From Oncomelania hupensis (Eukaryota; Mollusca; Gastropoda; Littorinimorpha; Pomatiopsidae), in NCBI GenBank assembly GCA_036898135.1, contig CM072523.1, forward strand, positions 31,347,811 through 31,411,810: a stretch of DNA of 64,000 nt, read 5' to 3'. The position numbers and the translations under genes were made by a program. Every line of letters starts with the position of its first letter. Position 1 is the stretch's first letter. The notes beneath the pieces were generated by a model, which saw nothing but the letters and a program-made list of their open reading frames with translations, searched no databases and was not told where the DNA came from. Shown piece after piece: positions 11,465 through 22,960 of the stretch.

Positions 11465-11541
<77 letters not shown>
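11465..11541. repeat. ATC microsatellite
   Basis: About 25 pure CAT/ATC units. Confidence 0.97.
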
Positions 11542-12339
11542 CAACGCTATCGATTTCATGATTCGGAACGGACTCAATGCTAGCAAATTACAGGTGAAAA
11601 TCCAGTCCCCACTCTACCCTTCTCTACCTCAAGTTTTTCTTTATAACCACCTCTTCTCCCCACTCTCCCCGACGAATGCATGTAATTATTTCTTTTTTTA
11701 ATTTGACTATTATCATACAAGTCTGTTTATTCTCGTTTAAAAAAAAATCAACGGAGCTCGCAACTCTTCTCTTTACTCTGAACAAAGCCGCCTAAAGCTT
11801 TGCATTGTTGTATTCGTATACTGGTCTGGGTTCCTCTCTCTTCTACTGCGAGTAGTCTGCATGCAATACTGCAGATGGAAAGCGAGCGAGTCGTCGTGGC
11901 CAAAGGAATGCACACGCATGAATCTGCTTCAATTATGGAATCTGCGGCATTCTGACATTGATTTCACTTCAACAGTTGCCGTCTGAACATCCCCCTAACC
12001 TCTTCCCCTATTCACCCTCCCGAACAAACTTCATGATCGAAGCTGTACAGCAACACGGCACTCTTTAGTGGTTTACTTAGGCAAGCAATGTCAAGGATTT
12101 GGGAGAAATGAGGGGTAAGAGAGAGGCGATGGGAGGTGTGTGGGGGGGAGGGGGGAGAGATATAAAATGTATTGCACTAACCAATCTGATTTTTTGAAAG
12201 AACGGATGGCCTCTGATTCGGTTCCCTATTATGGCGATCGGAATAGGTTAACCGCTATCATTATCTAACACTCCTATCATCACAGCAACGCCAACAAATA
12301 AGGCACTTGGGTTTCGTGCTCTTGCCAACTCAAGTCAAG
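11542..12339. other. No recognised feature
   Basis: Mixed sequence with a G/A-rich patch at about 12135-12160. No supported coding segment or repeat. Confidence 0.35.
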
Positions 12340-12480
12340 TCAAGACACTTTATTACCCAATGAATTCAAAATACATAGGATTTTGTTTTGGTGATGCGGT
12401 AAAACATTCAGTCCTTCTACAACAACAAACAACCTTCCACTGGACATTAAAACATTAAAATACTCTAATAGAGGAAGTTA
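12340..12480 (-). mobile_element. LINE-type 3' end fragment
   Basis: On the minus strand this ends ttcattgggtaataaagtgt followed by cttgacttgacttgag, an AATAAA-like signal with a short repeated tail as seen at CR1/L2-type LINE 3' ends. Only the 3' UTR is present. Confidence 0.5.
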
Positions 12481-12639
12481 TTTTAAGGAGTAAAGCACAG
12501 GCGCACGCCCACTCGCAACCCCCACACGCACACGCATACTCACGCATACCCACATGGGTATCTAAATTAAAACGTAATAAAATAAAATACATTAAAGAAT
12601 CAGAATTGCACCTCTAACACATTATCGCAACTAATAAGT

Positions 12640-12890
12640 TGGCGTTTAAGTATAACACCTAGCTCAGCACCCCGACTTTGGAGCGTGCTTCACTTCAATT
12701 TGAAGCAGAGTTGTTCTTAGCGTCTTTGAGCAAGGGGCTGAAAACACACCTCTTTCAACGCTGAAATCCCTACACAAAAAGACTTTCTGTAGTTTGTAAA
12801 TATGTTATTACGACTGATGGCTAGGAGCCTGTGGTTTTTAGTGGCGCGCATTGAGCACGATTGTTTCATGGAGTCCAGCGCCCTAAGAGT
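12640..12890 (+). pseudogene. LINE RT-ORF C-terminal remnant and 3' UTR
   Basis: A short frame reads ASLSKGLKTHLFQR then stop near 12719-12764. This matches the typical C-terminal ending of CR1/L2-like LINE polyproteins (SL..FK..LKTHLF). The adjacent upstream frame is broken. Followed by UTR-like sequence with gagcacgattgtttcatgga. Confidence 0.5.
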
Positions 12891-13185
12891 CTGCAATCAT
12901 AATTAGTATCAGCATATTTGTTTCGGTTATAAATACCAATCGTATCGGACATATTAAAATTGGTTCCAGGAACCAATGACTTCAACATATCGGACTTCAC
13001 TGCATCTCTCTTTCTCTCTCTCGTGTGAAGGGACACAACCAATGATTTTGTAACAAAAAGTAAGCCTACGAGATATTCACCCTGCATAAGGACTGCAAAA
13101 TGCCTCTCTCTCTCTCTCTGCGGCAGATAACTTTTCACTTCGTGAACAGTCCACAAAAGCTAAGATTGCTTCCCTTGGAAAGAGC

Positions 13186-13187
<2 letters not shown>

Positions 13188-13250
<63 letters not shown>
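13188..13250. repeat. GA microsatellite
   Basis: About 31 GA units within an intron of the minus-strand CASK-like gene, 118 bp downstream (in gene sense) of the exon at 13368. Confidence 0.97.
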
Positions 13251-13255
<5 letters not shown>

Positions 13256-13367
13256 CAGGGAAGAAGCACATCGTCAAAAACAAACAAACAAACAACATAT
13301 ATTTCACAGGATAATTAACAAAACAAACACCACCACGAAGGACAACAGCAAAATCAACAGAACTCAC

Positions 13368-13454
13368 CATGACATGGGGTCTCTGCAGGATCTGGCGCAA
13401 TTCTTCTGTATAAGTCCTGGAGGTATCGGAACCGTCCAACAGCATGCATAGCAA
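13368..13454 (-). CDS. CASK-like: CASK-like MAGUK, internal exon (end of second L27 domain)
   Basis: The exon is 87 nt (29 codons), bounded on the minus strand by a polypyrimidine acceptor (gttttatttcag) and a strong donor (ATG|GTGAGT); both borders are phase 0. It reads LLCMLLDGSDTS...YTEELRQILQRPHVM. From memory of vertebrate CASK, this is the helix pair of the second L27 domain that ends ...ILTQPHFM, just before the ALLQTHD segment. CASK/Lin-2 is a membrane-associated scaffold (kinase-like, two L27, PDZ, SH3 and guanylate-kinase domains) at cell junctions and synapses; its L27 domains pair with partner scaffolds. The next exon is not visible and is probably beyond position 1. A related MPP-type MAGUK is the main alternative. 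Confidence 0.82.
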
Positions 13455-14211
13455 CTGAAATAAAACATTTAATCAATCAATGAACACCTAAATAAAACGT
13501 TAACGAAACCGCAACGTACTTAATTTATTGATTTAACACGCCTGCCTCAACGCATTTGCAACTATGCGCGGTCATGCACTCTCATACGCGCTATTTTTTT
13601 TCTCACACCCATCCACTCGTCTTCCTCGCACAGTTTTCCTTTTCTTCACACATTCCATTTTGGCATCTCTCTCACTCTCTCTGCTTTCATGTAAGGATGA
13701 AAATGCAATAAAGAATTTACAGGTCTACATTTGTGGCAGAAGCTTTAATAAGTAGACACATATTAGAGATGTAGAGAAAAGCACCTATTACTATTTCTTT
13801 TTGGATGTGAATGTGAATATATATGTGTATATATGTGAATGTGATATATATCTGCTTGTCCATATTTAGTATTGTATGATAAAAATATGATTTTAAATAA
13901 GCGCTAAGTAATATTTTTGTATCTTGATGTTTGAGATGTCTTTTAATACTGGAAATTTACTATAGATGTAGCCTACTGTGTACCTGTTTTATCTATGTAT
14001 GTATTGTTTTAATGTTTTATACCGATCAGCAATTGTATGTCATAATTTCTCTGTTGAGATGATAAAGTATTCTCGAACTTGAACTTGAAACTGAGAGATC
14101 GTATGTTTGTGTGTTGCAGAAGAATAAATTGAGTGTTCAACCATATTGACAATAATGTCATAACGCTTTTATTGTATTTTTGGGATTATTTTATCCACAG
14201 GTTGCATGCTT

Positions 14212-14212
<1 letters not shown>
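13455..14212 (-). other. Intron of the CASK-like gene (left part), with a LINE tail
   Basis: Non-coding sequence between the two L27 exons. On the plus strand 14011-14096 looks like a LINE 3' end: tgagatgataaagtattctc followed by gaacttgaacttgaa. A gtgaatatatatgtg-type AT/GT patch lies at 13805-13850. Confidence 0.55.
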
Positions 14213-14775
<563 letters not shown>

Positions 14776-14853
14776 CTCTCTAGCTTGTTGAACAGCCTCT
14801 GCGAGTGGTCTGTGTGTTGGGCTTTGCGATCTCGTGTTGATCTTGTCGTACAA
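14776..14853 (-). CDS. CASK-like: CASK-like MAGUK, internal exon (start of second L27 domain)
   Basis: The exon is 78 nt (26 codons), with acceptor ggtatgttttcag and donor GAG|GTCAGT on the minus strand; phase 0 at both ends. It reads LYDKINTRSQSPTHRP...EAVQQARE. LYDKINT is the CASK signature at the junction between its two L27 domains, and the 26-codon length matches the corresponding vertebrate CASK stretch as I remember it (LYDKINTKS...DAVQRAKE). Joined in frame to the exon at 13368-13454 it continues into the second L27 domain without a break. The donor is weaker than consensus (GTCAGT). The exon carrying the first L27 domain should end just before LYDKIN; I did not find it. Confidence 0.85.
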
Positions 14854-15141
14854 CTGAAAACATACCAACGTTAAACAATACAACACCAAGCCAACAAATT
14901 AACATGATAAAGAAAGAAAAACCGTACATAACGAAATTGATTTGTTTTAAAATCAACAGAACAGGATATTATGGTAAACAAGAATGCATTGTTATATCAC
15001 GCAACATAAAACATAAAAAGAATGTATTTGGCATTGTTTCACAAAATACCCACACACAAAAAATACTATTGGAAACACAACCCAGAAACAGCAACGCAAC
15101 AGATTGGAACACGTTACAGAGTGACAGAAGAAGAGAAAGAC
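14854..15141 (-). other. Intron of the CASK-like gene
   Basis: A-rich unique-looking sequence with no repeat or exon signal. Confidence 0.4.
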
Positions 15142-15228
<87 letters not shown>

Positions 15229-15236
15229 GATGATGA
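15142..15236. repeat. GAT microsatellite
   Basis: About 31 GAT units with one GGT interruption near 15214. Confidence 0.97.
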
Positions 15237-15566
15237 TTACTGGGTTGAGGAAAAAGGTGATGACGAAGATTATAATATCAAGAACGCGCTGATAACAGTG
15301 GTGGTGACGATGAAAATAGCGACGACGTCGAAGAACAGTTGTTTGTGATGATTATGAGGAAAAAGTAAGTAGGCTAAAAAAAATAATAATTCAGTGAATT
15401 GCCTACTTTTAGAAGCAAATCTAACTAATAGAATGTAGGATTTACAGTTTCTTGGATCCAGTCAATCCCTTTTAGTTATGTTATTGTTCATTAACTTACA
15501 TGTGATGATAGTTTCTATGAGTAGGCTTGCAAAACTCTTGCTCCACTGCCCAATGGCATAAGGGAA
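15237..15566 (-). other. Intronic sequence, nothing recognised
   Basis: No exon with convincing borders seen on either strand. Confidence 0.35.
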
Positions 15567-15670
15567 AGAAGAAGAAAAAGAAGAAGAAGAAGAAGAAGAA
15601 GAAGAAGAAGAAGAAGAAGAAGAAGAAGAAGAAGAAGAAGAAGAAGAAGAAGAAGAAGAAGAAGAAGAAG
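15567..15670. repeat. GAA microsatellite
   Basis: About 33 GAA units, purine on the plus strand; the sense strand of the CASK-like gene carries TTC. Confidence 0.97.
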
Positions 15671-16010
15671 CACAGCAAACCACCATTACTACGCAGCAGA
15701 GAGGAACAAACTTGCAACATCAATCATTTCTTATTTAATTTTTATATTACTATAACCATTATGTAACACTTGAATACGACATTCACGTACACTCTCTCTC
15801 TTCATCTCTCACTCACACAAATATATACAATACATACATACATATTAACACACACAAACACACCCTCACACACGCACCCACATACACACACACACACACA
15901 CACACATGCCCGCAGGAAATTATAGAACGGAAATGAAAATGAACTAATTGTATTTTACATTCTGAATCATTATAAAACATACACGTGTTATCTATCGATA
16001 GAATTTTACA
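15671..16010 (-). other. Intronic sequence with a CA array
   Basis: A CA array covers about 15848-15905, mostly acacacac with interruptions. Nothing else recognised. Confidence 0.5.
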
Positions 16011-16080
16011 GAAGAAGAAGAAGAAGAAGAAGAAGAAGAAGAAGAAGAAGAAGAAGAAGAAGAAGAAGAAGAAGAAGAAG
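16011..16080. repeat. GAA microsatellite
   Basis: About 23 pure GAA units, purine on the plus strand, 340 bp from the previous GAA array. Confidence 0.97.
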
Positions 16081-16816
16081 ATTCTTCATTAAAAACAAAA
16101 GACATTTCCAAAACGGAAGAGAAACACGTAGACAGGCGAACATGAATCTTTAATGAACTTCTTGAAGACAACAACAGCAAAGGGCATCCTTAAACAATGT
16201 CTCCAAAGAATAGTTCCATTATACTGGTATGGTGGGATAGGGGTGGTATAACCATGGCATATTCGTAGAGCTAGTTTTTTTTCTTCTTCCAGAGGGCGCG
16301 TGGTGTTCTGGTCTTGTTAAAAAAACAAACACCCATTTTCACAAAATGTATTATACCCTTGCCTGCTTTCTTTTCTTGTTTTTGGTTATTCTTTATTTTA
16401 AATTCGTCCTAATTTTCTTGTTTATTTATCTGCTTCTGCCTGCTCGCAAAATACCTTCCTAGGTTCCGACGAATTTCTGTAAAAAAAAATATATATATAT
16501 ATATATATTTTATTTTAATTCAAGACACAGTGTTCCTTTTGTTTATTTTTTTAAAATTATTATTATGTTTTAATTTGTAGCGAATAATGATATTTGCTTG
16601 GCATGCTGCGGTATTGAACTAGACACATTTCAGTTTGGCATGCAAAATGTAAAGACTGAAACGGTTTCAGTTTAGTATAATCGCCGGACCGATTTTCAGT
16701 TCGATAGGCAAAGTGTTAAAGCGACTCATTCCTTCAGTTCGGAGTACATAGAACTATGCAAAGTTAAAAAGTCAATAAATCAAACGCTAACGAGGTCTGG
16801 CTGCTGAAACGTTTAC
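16081..16816 (-). other. Intronic or intergenic sequence
   Basis: AT-rich, with an (AT) run at 16488-16508. No exon recognised. Confidence 0.4.
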
Positions 16817-17483
16817 CTGGGATACGGGAGGATCTCCACTCTGAACACGACTTCGACCATTCGCATCATCTCCTGGGCTAAAGCCTGCACCGTCCTTTTC
16901 CTTCAGCTCGAAGGGTTCTAAGAGCAAGGTCTGCTCGTGATGTGGGTTGTGGTGGTGGTGGTGGTGGTGACAGCCAATGCCGCAAGAGTGGCTGACGTCT
17001 TTGCCGTGCAGCGCACGGTCCTCCTCCAGCTTCAAGATCCACAGCAACGCGCACAGTCGAATCATGGCGCGCTCGTGCCGACCCTGCAGAAACGTTTCCA
17101 CAGCCTGAGAACTCATGTCTATGTCCCACTCACTATTGCTACGCCCCGCGGGGACTAATTCTGGGGTGGGGCGGGAGGTCACGAAAGCAGAAGACGTTGT
17201 GGGGTTTCTGCACAAGCCACTCCCTAAGGGAGGGTCGGTCTCAGCCTTTTGGTCACGTCCCTTACGTATTTTAGAAGTGGAGCGAGAGCGAGACGACGAT
17301 AGCACCGACGACGTGGAACTCTTTACCTTTTGACCACGCCCTTTGAACAAACTAGATCTAGGGCTAGGGAAATCACGCCCTATAGGCGTGGCGTCGTGGA
17401 CCAAACCACGCCCCTCGTGGTTGGGGGCGAGGTTTGCGTTGCTGGTGGGCGTAGGAGGTGACAGTTTGGCGGTTGGATGAGCC
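16817..17483 (-). CDS. Candidate 667-nt internal exon, unrecognised product
   Basis: On the minus strand an acceptor (ttctcttacctgtag) precedes 667 open nucleotides that end at CAG|GTAAAC. One leading base plus 222 codons; phase 0 at the 3' end, compatible with the LYDKIN exon downstream. The product is Ser/Pro/Arg-rich, with an acidic-aromatic patch (NSEWDIDMSSQAVETF), a hydrophobic stretch (MIRLCALLWILKLEEDRAL) and a seven-His run followed by NPHH. GC-rich in an AT-rich setting. I do not recognise a family. Joining it straight to the LYDKIN exon would displace the first L27 domain of CASK, so it may be an alternative exon, part of another gene, or a chance open frame. Confidence 0.45.
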
Positions 17484-20074
17484 CTACAGGTAAGAGAAGA
17501 ATGGGCACACGTCAGGTAAGTGCAAAACGAAGAACAGCAGTAGTAGGCGGAGTATATAAAAGGAGTGGCTTGTGGTGATGGACAGCAGTGAAACTGAACA
17601 GCGTCCAGCAGATGACGGTAGTGGGAGAAGAGAGAGGTAAGAAGGACCATGCTCTTTGGTCACCCACACACACTGACCACGCGGAGCTGGAAAACGTACA
17701 CAAAATATTCACCGTCTGACACATCAGGCACACAATGTTAACACAGATGTTGTCATCCTAGTTGTCAAACTGGGCACGCAGCACTGGCATAGCAGGAGTA
17801 TTGGGTCTGTGCAATGACGCAGGAATACATTCACAAGCTTTAAACTCACTGCGTACACACATCAGTCATGCAATAACGAATGGATCCTGAATGCAAAACA
17901 TTTGGAGACGCACACTGTAAAGCTAAAACAGAAGTGCAGACATAGATAGCGTAGGTCCAACACAAGATGCACTGTCCATGAATAGTTTATATGACACCTA
18001 CCACTTTCACCAGTATGTTCAAACTGGACGTTATAGGTAATGTCTCCAGAATATCCCATTTAAATTGTTAACCGACAACCTGAGAATGAACATGGCTGAA
18101 CTCGTTAATACAACATTCAGTCTGCTGTTACCTGCAGTTGCAGATCTTCCTAAAATTTTGCAGGAAGACAAGTAAAAAGGTAAAAAGAGATAAAACACAC
18201 TAGATTAAAAGATTCTCTATACACGTATTTCGCTAAAAAAAAAAAATACAGTTTCGCCAGGAATTACAAGCCACCTCACCACAATAATACACAACACATA
18301 GAAAACTGCAGTTTTTATTTAGCACAACGAACTTTCTACAACCTTGAGAACATCAATTACTCACAAGCTGCACCTTCAAACGTGTCTGGCACTCTTTCAA
18401 ACTATATCAATCACAACAGAAATATATGAATTATCTCCCCTTTTTTTCTTCTCTAAGTACCCACCAAAAAAAAGACTGTAGAAACAGACAACAGAAATGA
18501 ACTTTGCATGCATCAGTCAACTATCCATCCCCTTCATACAACACAACTGCTGATCAACCACCAATGAAGGACAGTAGAAACAACCAAACAGACATACTAT
18601 GAAAACTGAATTTTTACTGTTGAGGTAACTTAAAAAAAACTTATAAAAACTGCAGTGTCTTGCTTAACGGCGGACTAGTGTTTGATTCGTACCTATTACT
18701 TTCTAAACAGAAGTTTGAAATAAAATCACAAACGGCATATAACACCAATATCTTCAAAAACGACCTTTACCAGCACCGACAAAAAATAAACGACTAAGAA
18801 GAAGCAAAAGAAGAAATGGGCCGAAAAGCAGCAAGGAGTTGCCCCGCTAAATTACAGCAAGCCAAATTAACGATGGTGGAAGTTTAAAACTGATAAATGA
18901 GAAAACAATGACATTATTGGTGCATGCTCGCAACACGTGCGCGTGAAATATTGTTATTGCTTTCAATTGGCTTATTTCGCAAATTTTAAGGTGAGTTTTT
19001 TATTTGCTTTGTTTCGGATTAGCCAAGACACGCACGATGCAAGCGGGTTCATAGTTGGTGCTTCTCGTCATTAAATTGTGAAGCAGTCAACACATTTGAA
19101 CTTTGGAAAAAGTGATATACCCCACCGTGCTACATACCATCTCCCCTATCCCAAGTTCGCTTACAAAGTATTTCTGACAAAATATACCAGAGGGAACTAA
19201 CAAAACTGATAGAAACAAAAGGTTTGTGTAGATAAAACATAAGTAATAAAGGTGGCTCGCCTAAAGAGGGGAGGGGGGTGGGGCTGGAGTTTATTGATAG
19301 TATGTTGGATACAACCCTTATTTGATGCTACCCTCCGTGGAATGAGGGAATTATAGGAAAGATTTATCTCCCCTTCTCTGCTGACAGTGGTTTTCATTTG
19401 AGGATGTGTGCCATAGATACAGATGGCCCACAGGCGCTCGCGTGTCCTGATACAAGCGCCTGTGAGATGGCCATTTCGCTACGATCTCAGCTCCTCCGTG
19501 TATCGGCTGGGCTCGCTGAAAATCAAGTGGGGGAGGTGGAGGTGGGGGAGGGGGGGGGGACTGATTTTCCAAAGCATAAACGAAATCCTCATGAAAAAAA
19601 TCTTCAAGCTAAAAAAACAGTATACACAATTTGGCTAACTGACAACAGACATGGGAGGAAATGTAACTTTCCGAAAGATAATTCGTTGTCAAAAATAGTT
19701 CCAAAATCTAGGGTTGCAGTCTCGGTAGTTTTGAACAGGGTTATGTTTAGAAAGGGACTGCCAACCAAATGAGCCAGAGTTTGGACGGGGGATAACAATG
19801 CTGTCAACGTTGGACCCTACTTTAGCTATGGGATGTAAACAAGGCTAAAGGGACATAACTTAAGCCAAGTCCACCAATACTCAGCAACATATGGACGGGA
19901 GATAATCCTGTCAAAAAGTTCCATCCTAAATGCAGCGAGCACCGAAATCGACCATTTACGCTGACATCTTTCCTATCATTCACTTAACCCACTGGGAAAC
20001 TACCCAACCCCTCTGGTTGACTGAATCCGATGAGGACTATAAGGACAATTCGTGTTATTTAAAATTATACTATC
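17484..20074. other. Long stretch without a recognised gene
   Basis: Mostly unique-looking sequence, probably intronic. A hairpin at 19431-19466 (CACAGGCGC and its inverse GCGCCTGTG) is flanked by gatggcc. A G-rich tract lies at 19526-19560. A minus-strand acceptor-like ttgattttcag at about 19520 precedes a short YTEELR-containing frame. Confidence 0.4.
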
Positions 20075-20144
<70 letters not shown>

Positions 20145-20184
20145 TTTAAAAAATAAATAAATCATAATAATAATAATAATAATA
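20075..20184. repeat. AAT microsatellite (two blocks)
   Basis: Pure TAA/AAT units at 20075-20144 and again at about 20163-20184; they form the tail side of the repeat at 20185-20345. Confidence 0.95.
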
Positions 20185-20345
20185 TACGCGCTTCTCCCCA
20201 AATCACCAAGAATCAGGGTCAAAGAGCGGCGATCTGTACCAAAGTTCACGCTCTCGTATTTCAACCATCTTCACACACACACAACACACATCTATCGCGT
20301 AAACATGTGGTTTAAAGGCAGGAAGATCGATATTAGAAGACGGTA
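20185..20345 (-). repeat. Dispersed AAT-tailed repeat, copy 1
   Basis: caatcacc/aatcagg-type start, then caaagagcggcgatctgtacca, ending ggaagatcgatattagaaga. It aligns by eye with 36480-36645, and both copies sit immediately right of an AAT array. On the minus strand the AAT block is therefore a 3' TTA tail, as in a SINE or short LINE end. Confidence 0.7.
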
Positions 20346-20399
20346 AGGAATTCGAATTTTTAGTTTTGAAATTTAAAACTGACTGCATCCAATAACATT

Positions 20400-20545
20400 A
20401 TTCAAGGGAGGGAGGAAACCGGGGTACCCACAGAAAACTCTCAGTGACCTGAAAGTCTCGTACCGAATTCACATAAGTTCGTCCCCTTTGGGTTACCTTC
20501 AGCATAGGAAACCACCTCTCTATCAAGTGAGCTACCAGGCCAACC
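20400..20545 (-). repeat. tRNA-like SINE copy, decayed
   Basis: The minus strand begins ggcctggtagctcacttga (box A-like) and has a weak box B. It ends tgtgggtaccccggtttcctc, which resembles the gggtactccggtttcctccc block found in many invertebrate SINEs (recollection). Confidence 0.5.
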
Positions 20546-21483
20546 CCTGTGCAGTGTTCTATACACGTATTTTTGTCCCTCGCTATGATCAATCCTTATT
20601 TTACAATTTGCAATTTCCGGTTTGTTTGAAGTTTCCTAGACCCTGCTAAAACCGCCTAGGCAAAAATGGAATCTCTTGCTTCAGCGTAACCTGTTACAAA
20701 TCTATCTCGTAGTAAAACATTCCTGATCGAATACCGAATACTACTAGACCAAACAGGGCAACACTTCCTTTCTACAACCCATATTGTTTCGAAGTAGTTC
20801 ACGTGACTAAGATGGACTCTTTTTCTCTGGAAATCCACCTAGAGGCTCTCACTTTCCATAACAAAACATGCCAGTATTTTTTCCCCACCACTGAGAGTGA
20901 ATGATACCTCTTTTCACAGAGACTTTCGCTTTCCTTAAAGAAAACACCCCGTGGAGGGGAGTCAATGGAAAAAAAAGTCAATCGACTTTCTCACTCTCAG
21001 TAGGGGACTGATTTCGTATGCCCGACGCATAGTGAGTGTGCACAAACGATTCCATTGATTGCCTACAGGGTGGCCATTACTTTCGTTGACAACCTATTTC
21101 CCGCCTGTTTCTCTTTTCCTTACGCCGCTATGAGAAAGATGCAAAAGATTACACTGGAGGCTGCGCCGGGTGAGAGTAGTACGAAGAGTTTGAAGAAGTG
21201 TGTGTTAAGGCGCGAAGTGAGAGTGTGCGGGGGTTGGTAGGGTGATGGAAAGGATGGATGGAGGAAAGGGTTGTCAAATATTGCTTTATGCGCTAAGTAG
21301 TCAATGTCGCTTTATGTAGTTACATAAAGTCCGCAAGCAGCAGCTAGGCGTGAGGTACCGCAGACCCTACTCCCCAAGCAAATCATGGAAATGGGTCTAT
21401 TTGATCTTGTTTCCCAATGTCTGTCTCTCGCTAAACACATCCATCGATTGATGCAGCCACAGATTTCCGGCTACTGTTGTGTG
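20546..21483. other. No recognised feature
   Basis: Unique-looking sequence with only short frames on both strands. Confidence 0.35.
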
Positions 21484-21732
21484 CACAGTTACGTTGCTGA
21501 TATGCAGTCATGTTGCTGCTTTGCACAATGAAGTTGTCGCTTTTCACTTAACCAAAGTGCAGTTAAGTAGCTGTTTAGCAAAGTTACCCCTGCCGCTTTG
21601 CATAGTTAAGGTGTCGATTTGCTATTTCTGAACAGTTGCCGATTTCAAAGTTTAGATGCCACAGTTGCCAATTTGCACAATTAAGTGGAAAATGCCGTTT
21701 TGCACAGTTACCGATCAATTGCTGACTTGCAC
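21484..21732. repeat. Degenerate ancestor of the 36-bp minisatellite
   Basis: ttgcacagttaagttgccgattt-like phrases recur irregularly (for example ttgcatagttaaggtgtcgat, ttgcacaattaagtgg, ttgcacagttaccgat). They grade into the regular array to the right. Confidence 0.6.
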
Positions 21733-21875
21733 ACTTAAGTTGCCTCTTGTACCACGTAGCACACATTACTTAAGTTGCCTCTTATACCGCGTAGCACACA
21801 TTTACTTAAGTTGCCTCTTATACCGCGTAGCATACATTTACTTAAGTTGCCTCTTATACCGCGTAGCACACATTT
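21733..21875. repeat. 36-bp minisatellite, four units
   Basis: Units start acttaagttgcctcttatac at 21733, 21768, 21804 and 21840 (spacings 35, 36 and 36) and are almost identical. Because 36 is a multiple of three, all frames show a 12-residue repeat, but no gene context supports translation. Confidence 0.92.
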
Positions 21876-22084
21876 ACTCTTTTTCACATGCACACGCGCG
21901 GGAAAAAATCCACAAAACACACACTTCGAGATTATATTTATGAAAACCTCATTCAAGAATGCAGTAATAATTATCTATGCTATTTATTTTGTTCTTAATG
22001 CACTCCAAAAAAAATAAAATAAACGAACAAACACATCAACGGTCAAACAACAAGCGTAGTAATGTTTGAAATAGCCATCGGTCA

Positions 22085-22298
22085 TGTTCGCAGACCGGGA
22101 AAACAGCAACAATCCTAGTCCTACCATCGGTCAGAACACCGATAGAGGTGTTTCTAAGCGGAATCTAAACACCATTTTATTACACAATCTATACTCCCAA
22201 ACCACCTCGATGCCAAAAAGAGGCTATCAGAAAACGACTACGTTGATGGTGCAGACCAGAAGAAGTGGAAATGAGACGAAGAGGAGTGGAGGAAGGGT

Positions 22299-22370
<72 letters not shown>

Positions 22371-22960
22371 GAGAGAGAGAGAGAGGGAAAGAGAGAGAGA
22401 GAGGGAAAGAGAGAGAGAAAGAGAGAGAGAGGGAATTGGTTTCTAAGCGCAAACTACCCACAAACTCCAATGGGGAGAGTAGAGATTGAAGAAAGAACAG
22501 GGATGGGGAGAGAAAGGGGAGATACCTTTGAATAGAGCGCAGACCGAGAGAAAAGAAAAATATTCAATTTTCCATCACCGATCAGTCAAGATACATAAAG
22601 ATACGTATACGATCCTAAGCGCAGTCCCACAAGTTTAACTCTAAAACAGCATAGAGACTGGAGAAGAAAAAAAAAAGTCCACAATAAGAACAAGGGGATA
22701 CAACTGTAAACTCCATGGCCAAGAACCACCGTAAAACAAAATTGCAAAACTCCATGGGCAAGATCGAACACTAGTACACAAAGGGTTCTAAGCGCAATCT
22801 AAGTACCCAAATCTGACCGAAAGAAAGACGAAGATAGGACGAGAGGTAGAAAAGCGGAGGGGGAAAGGATATGGGTGGAGGATGTGGGGAGGGGAAGTGA
22901 AGAAGAAAGAGCCTGCGGAGACTAGAGTAGTGCGATGTTTGCAGACCGTAGGGAGAGCTC
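22085..22960. repeat. Degenerate repeat region with GA array
   Basis: Two phrases alternate: gcagaccgggaaaa-like (22090, 22536, 22940) and ttctaagcgcaatctaa-like (22153, 22438, 22612, 22785). A compound GA array with GAAA and GGGA interruptions fills 22299-22433. Probably an old tandem repeat; no gene seen. Confidence 0.55.

Noticed and set aside
15022..15348. 108-codon frame with poly-Asp
   Set aside because: GAT microsatellite; no domain on either side.
21733..21875. CRISPR-like array
   Set aside because: Continuous 36-bp tandem repeat with no unique spacers.
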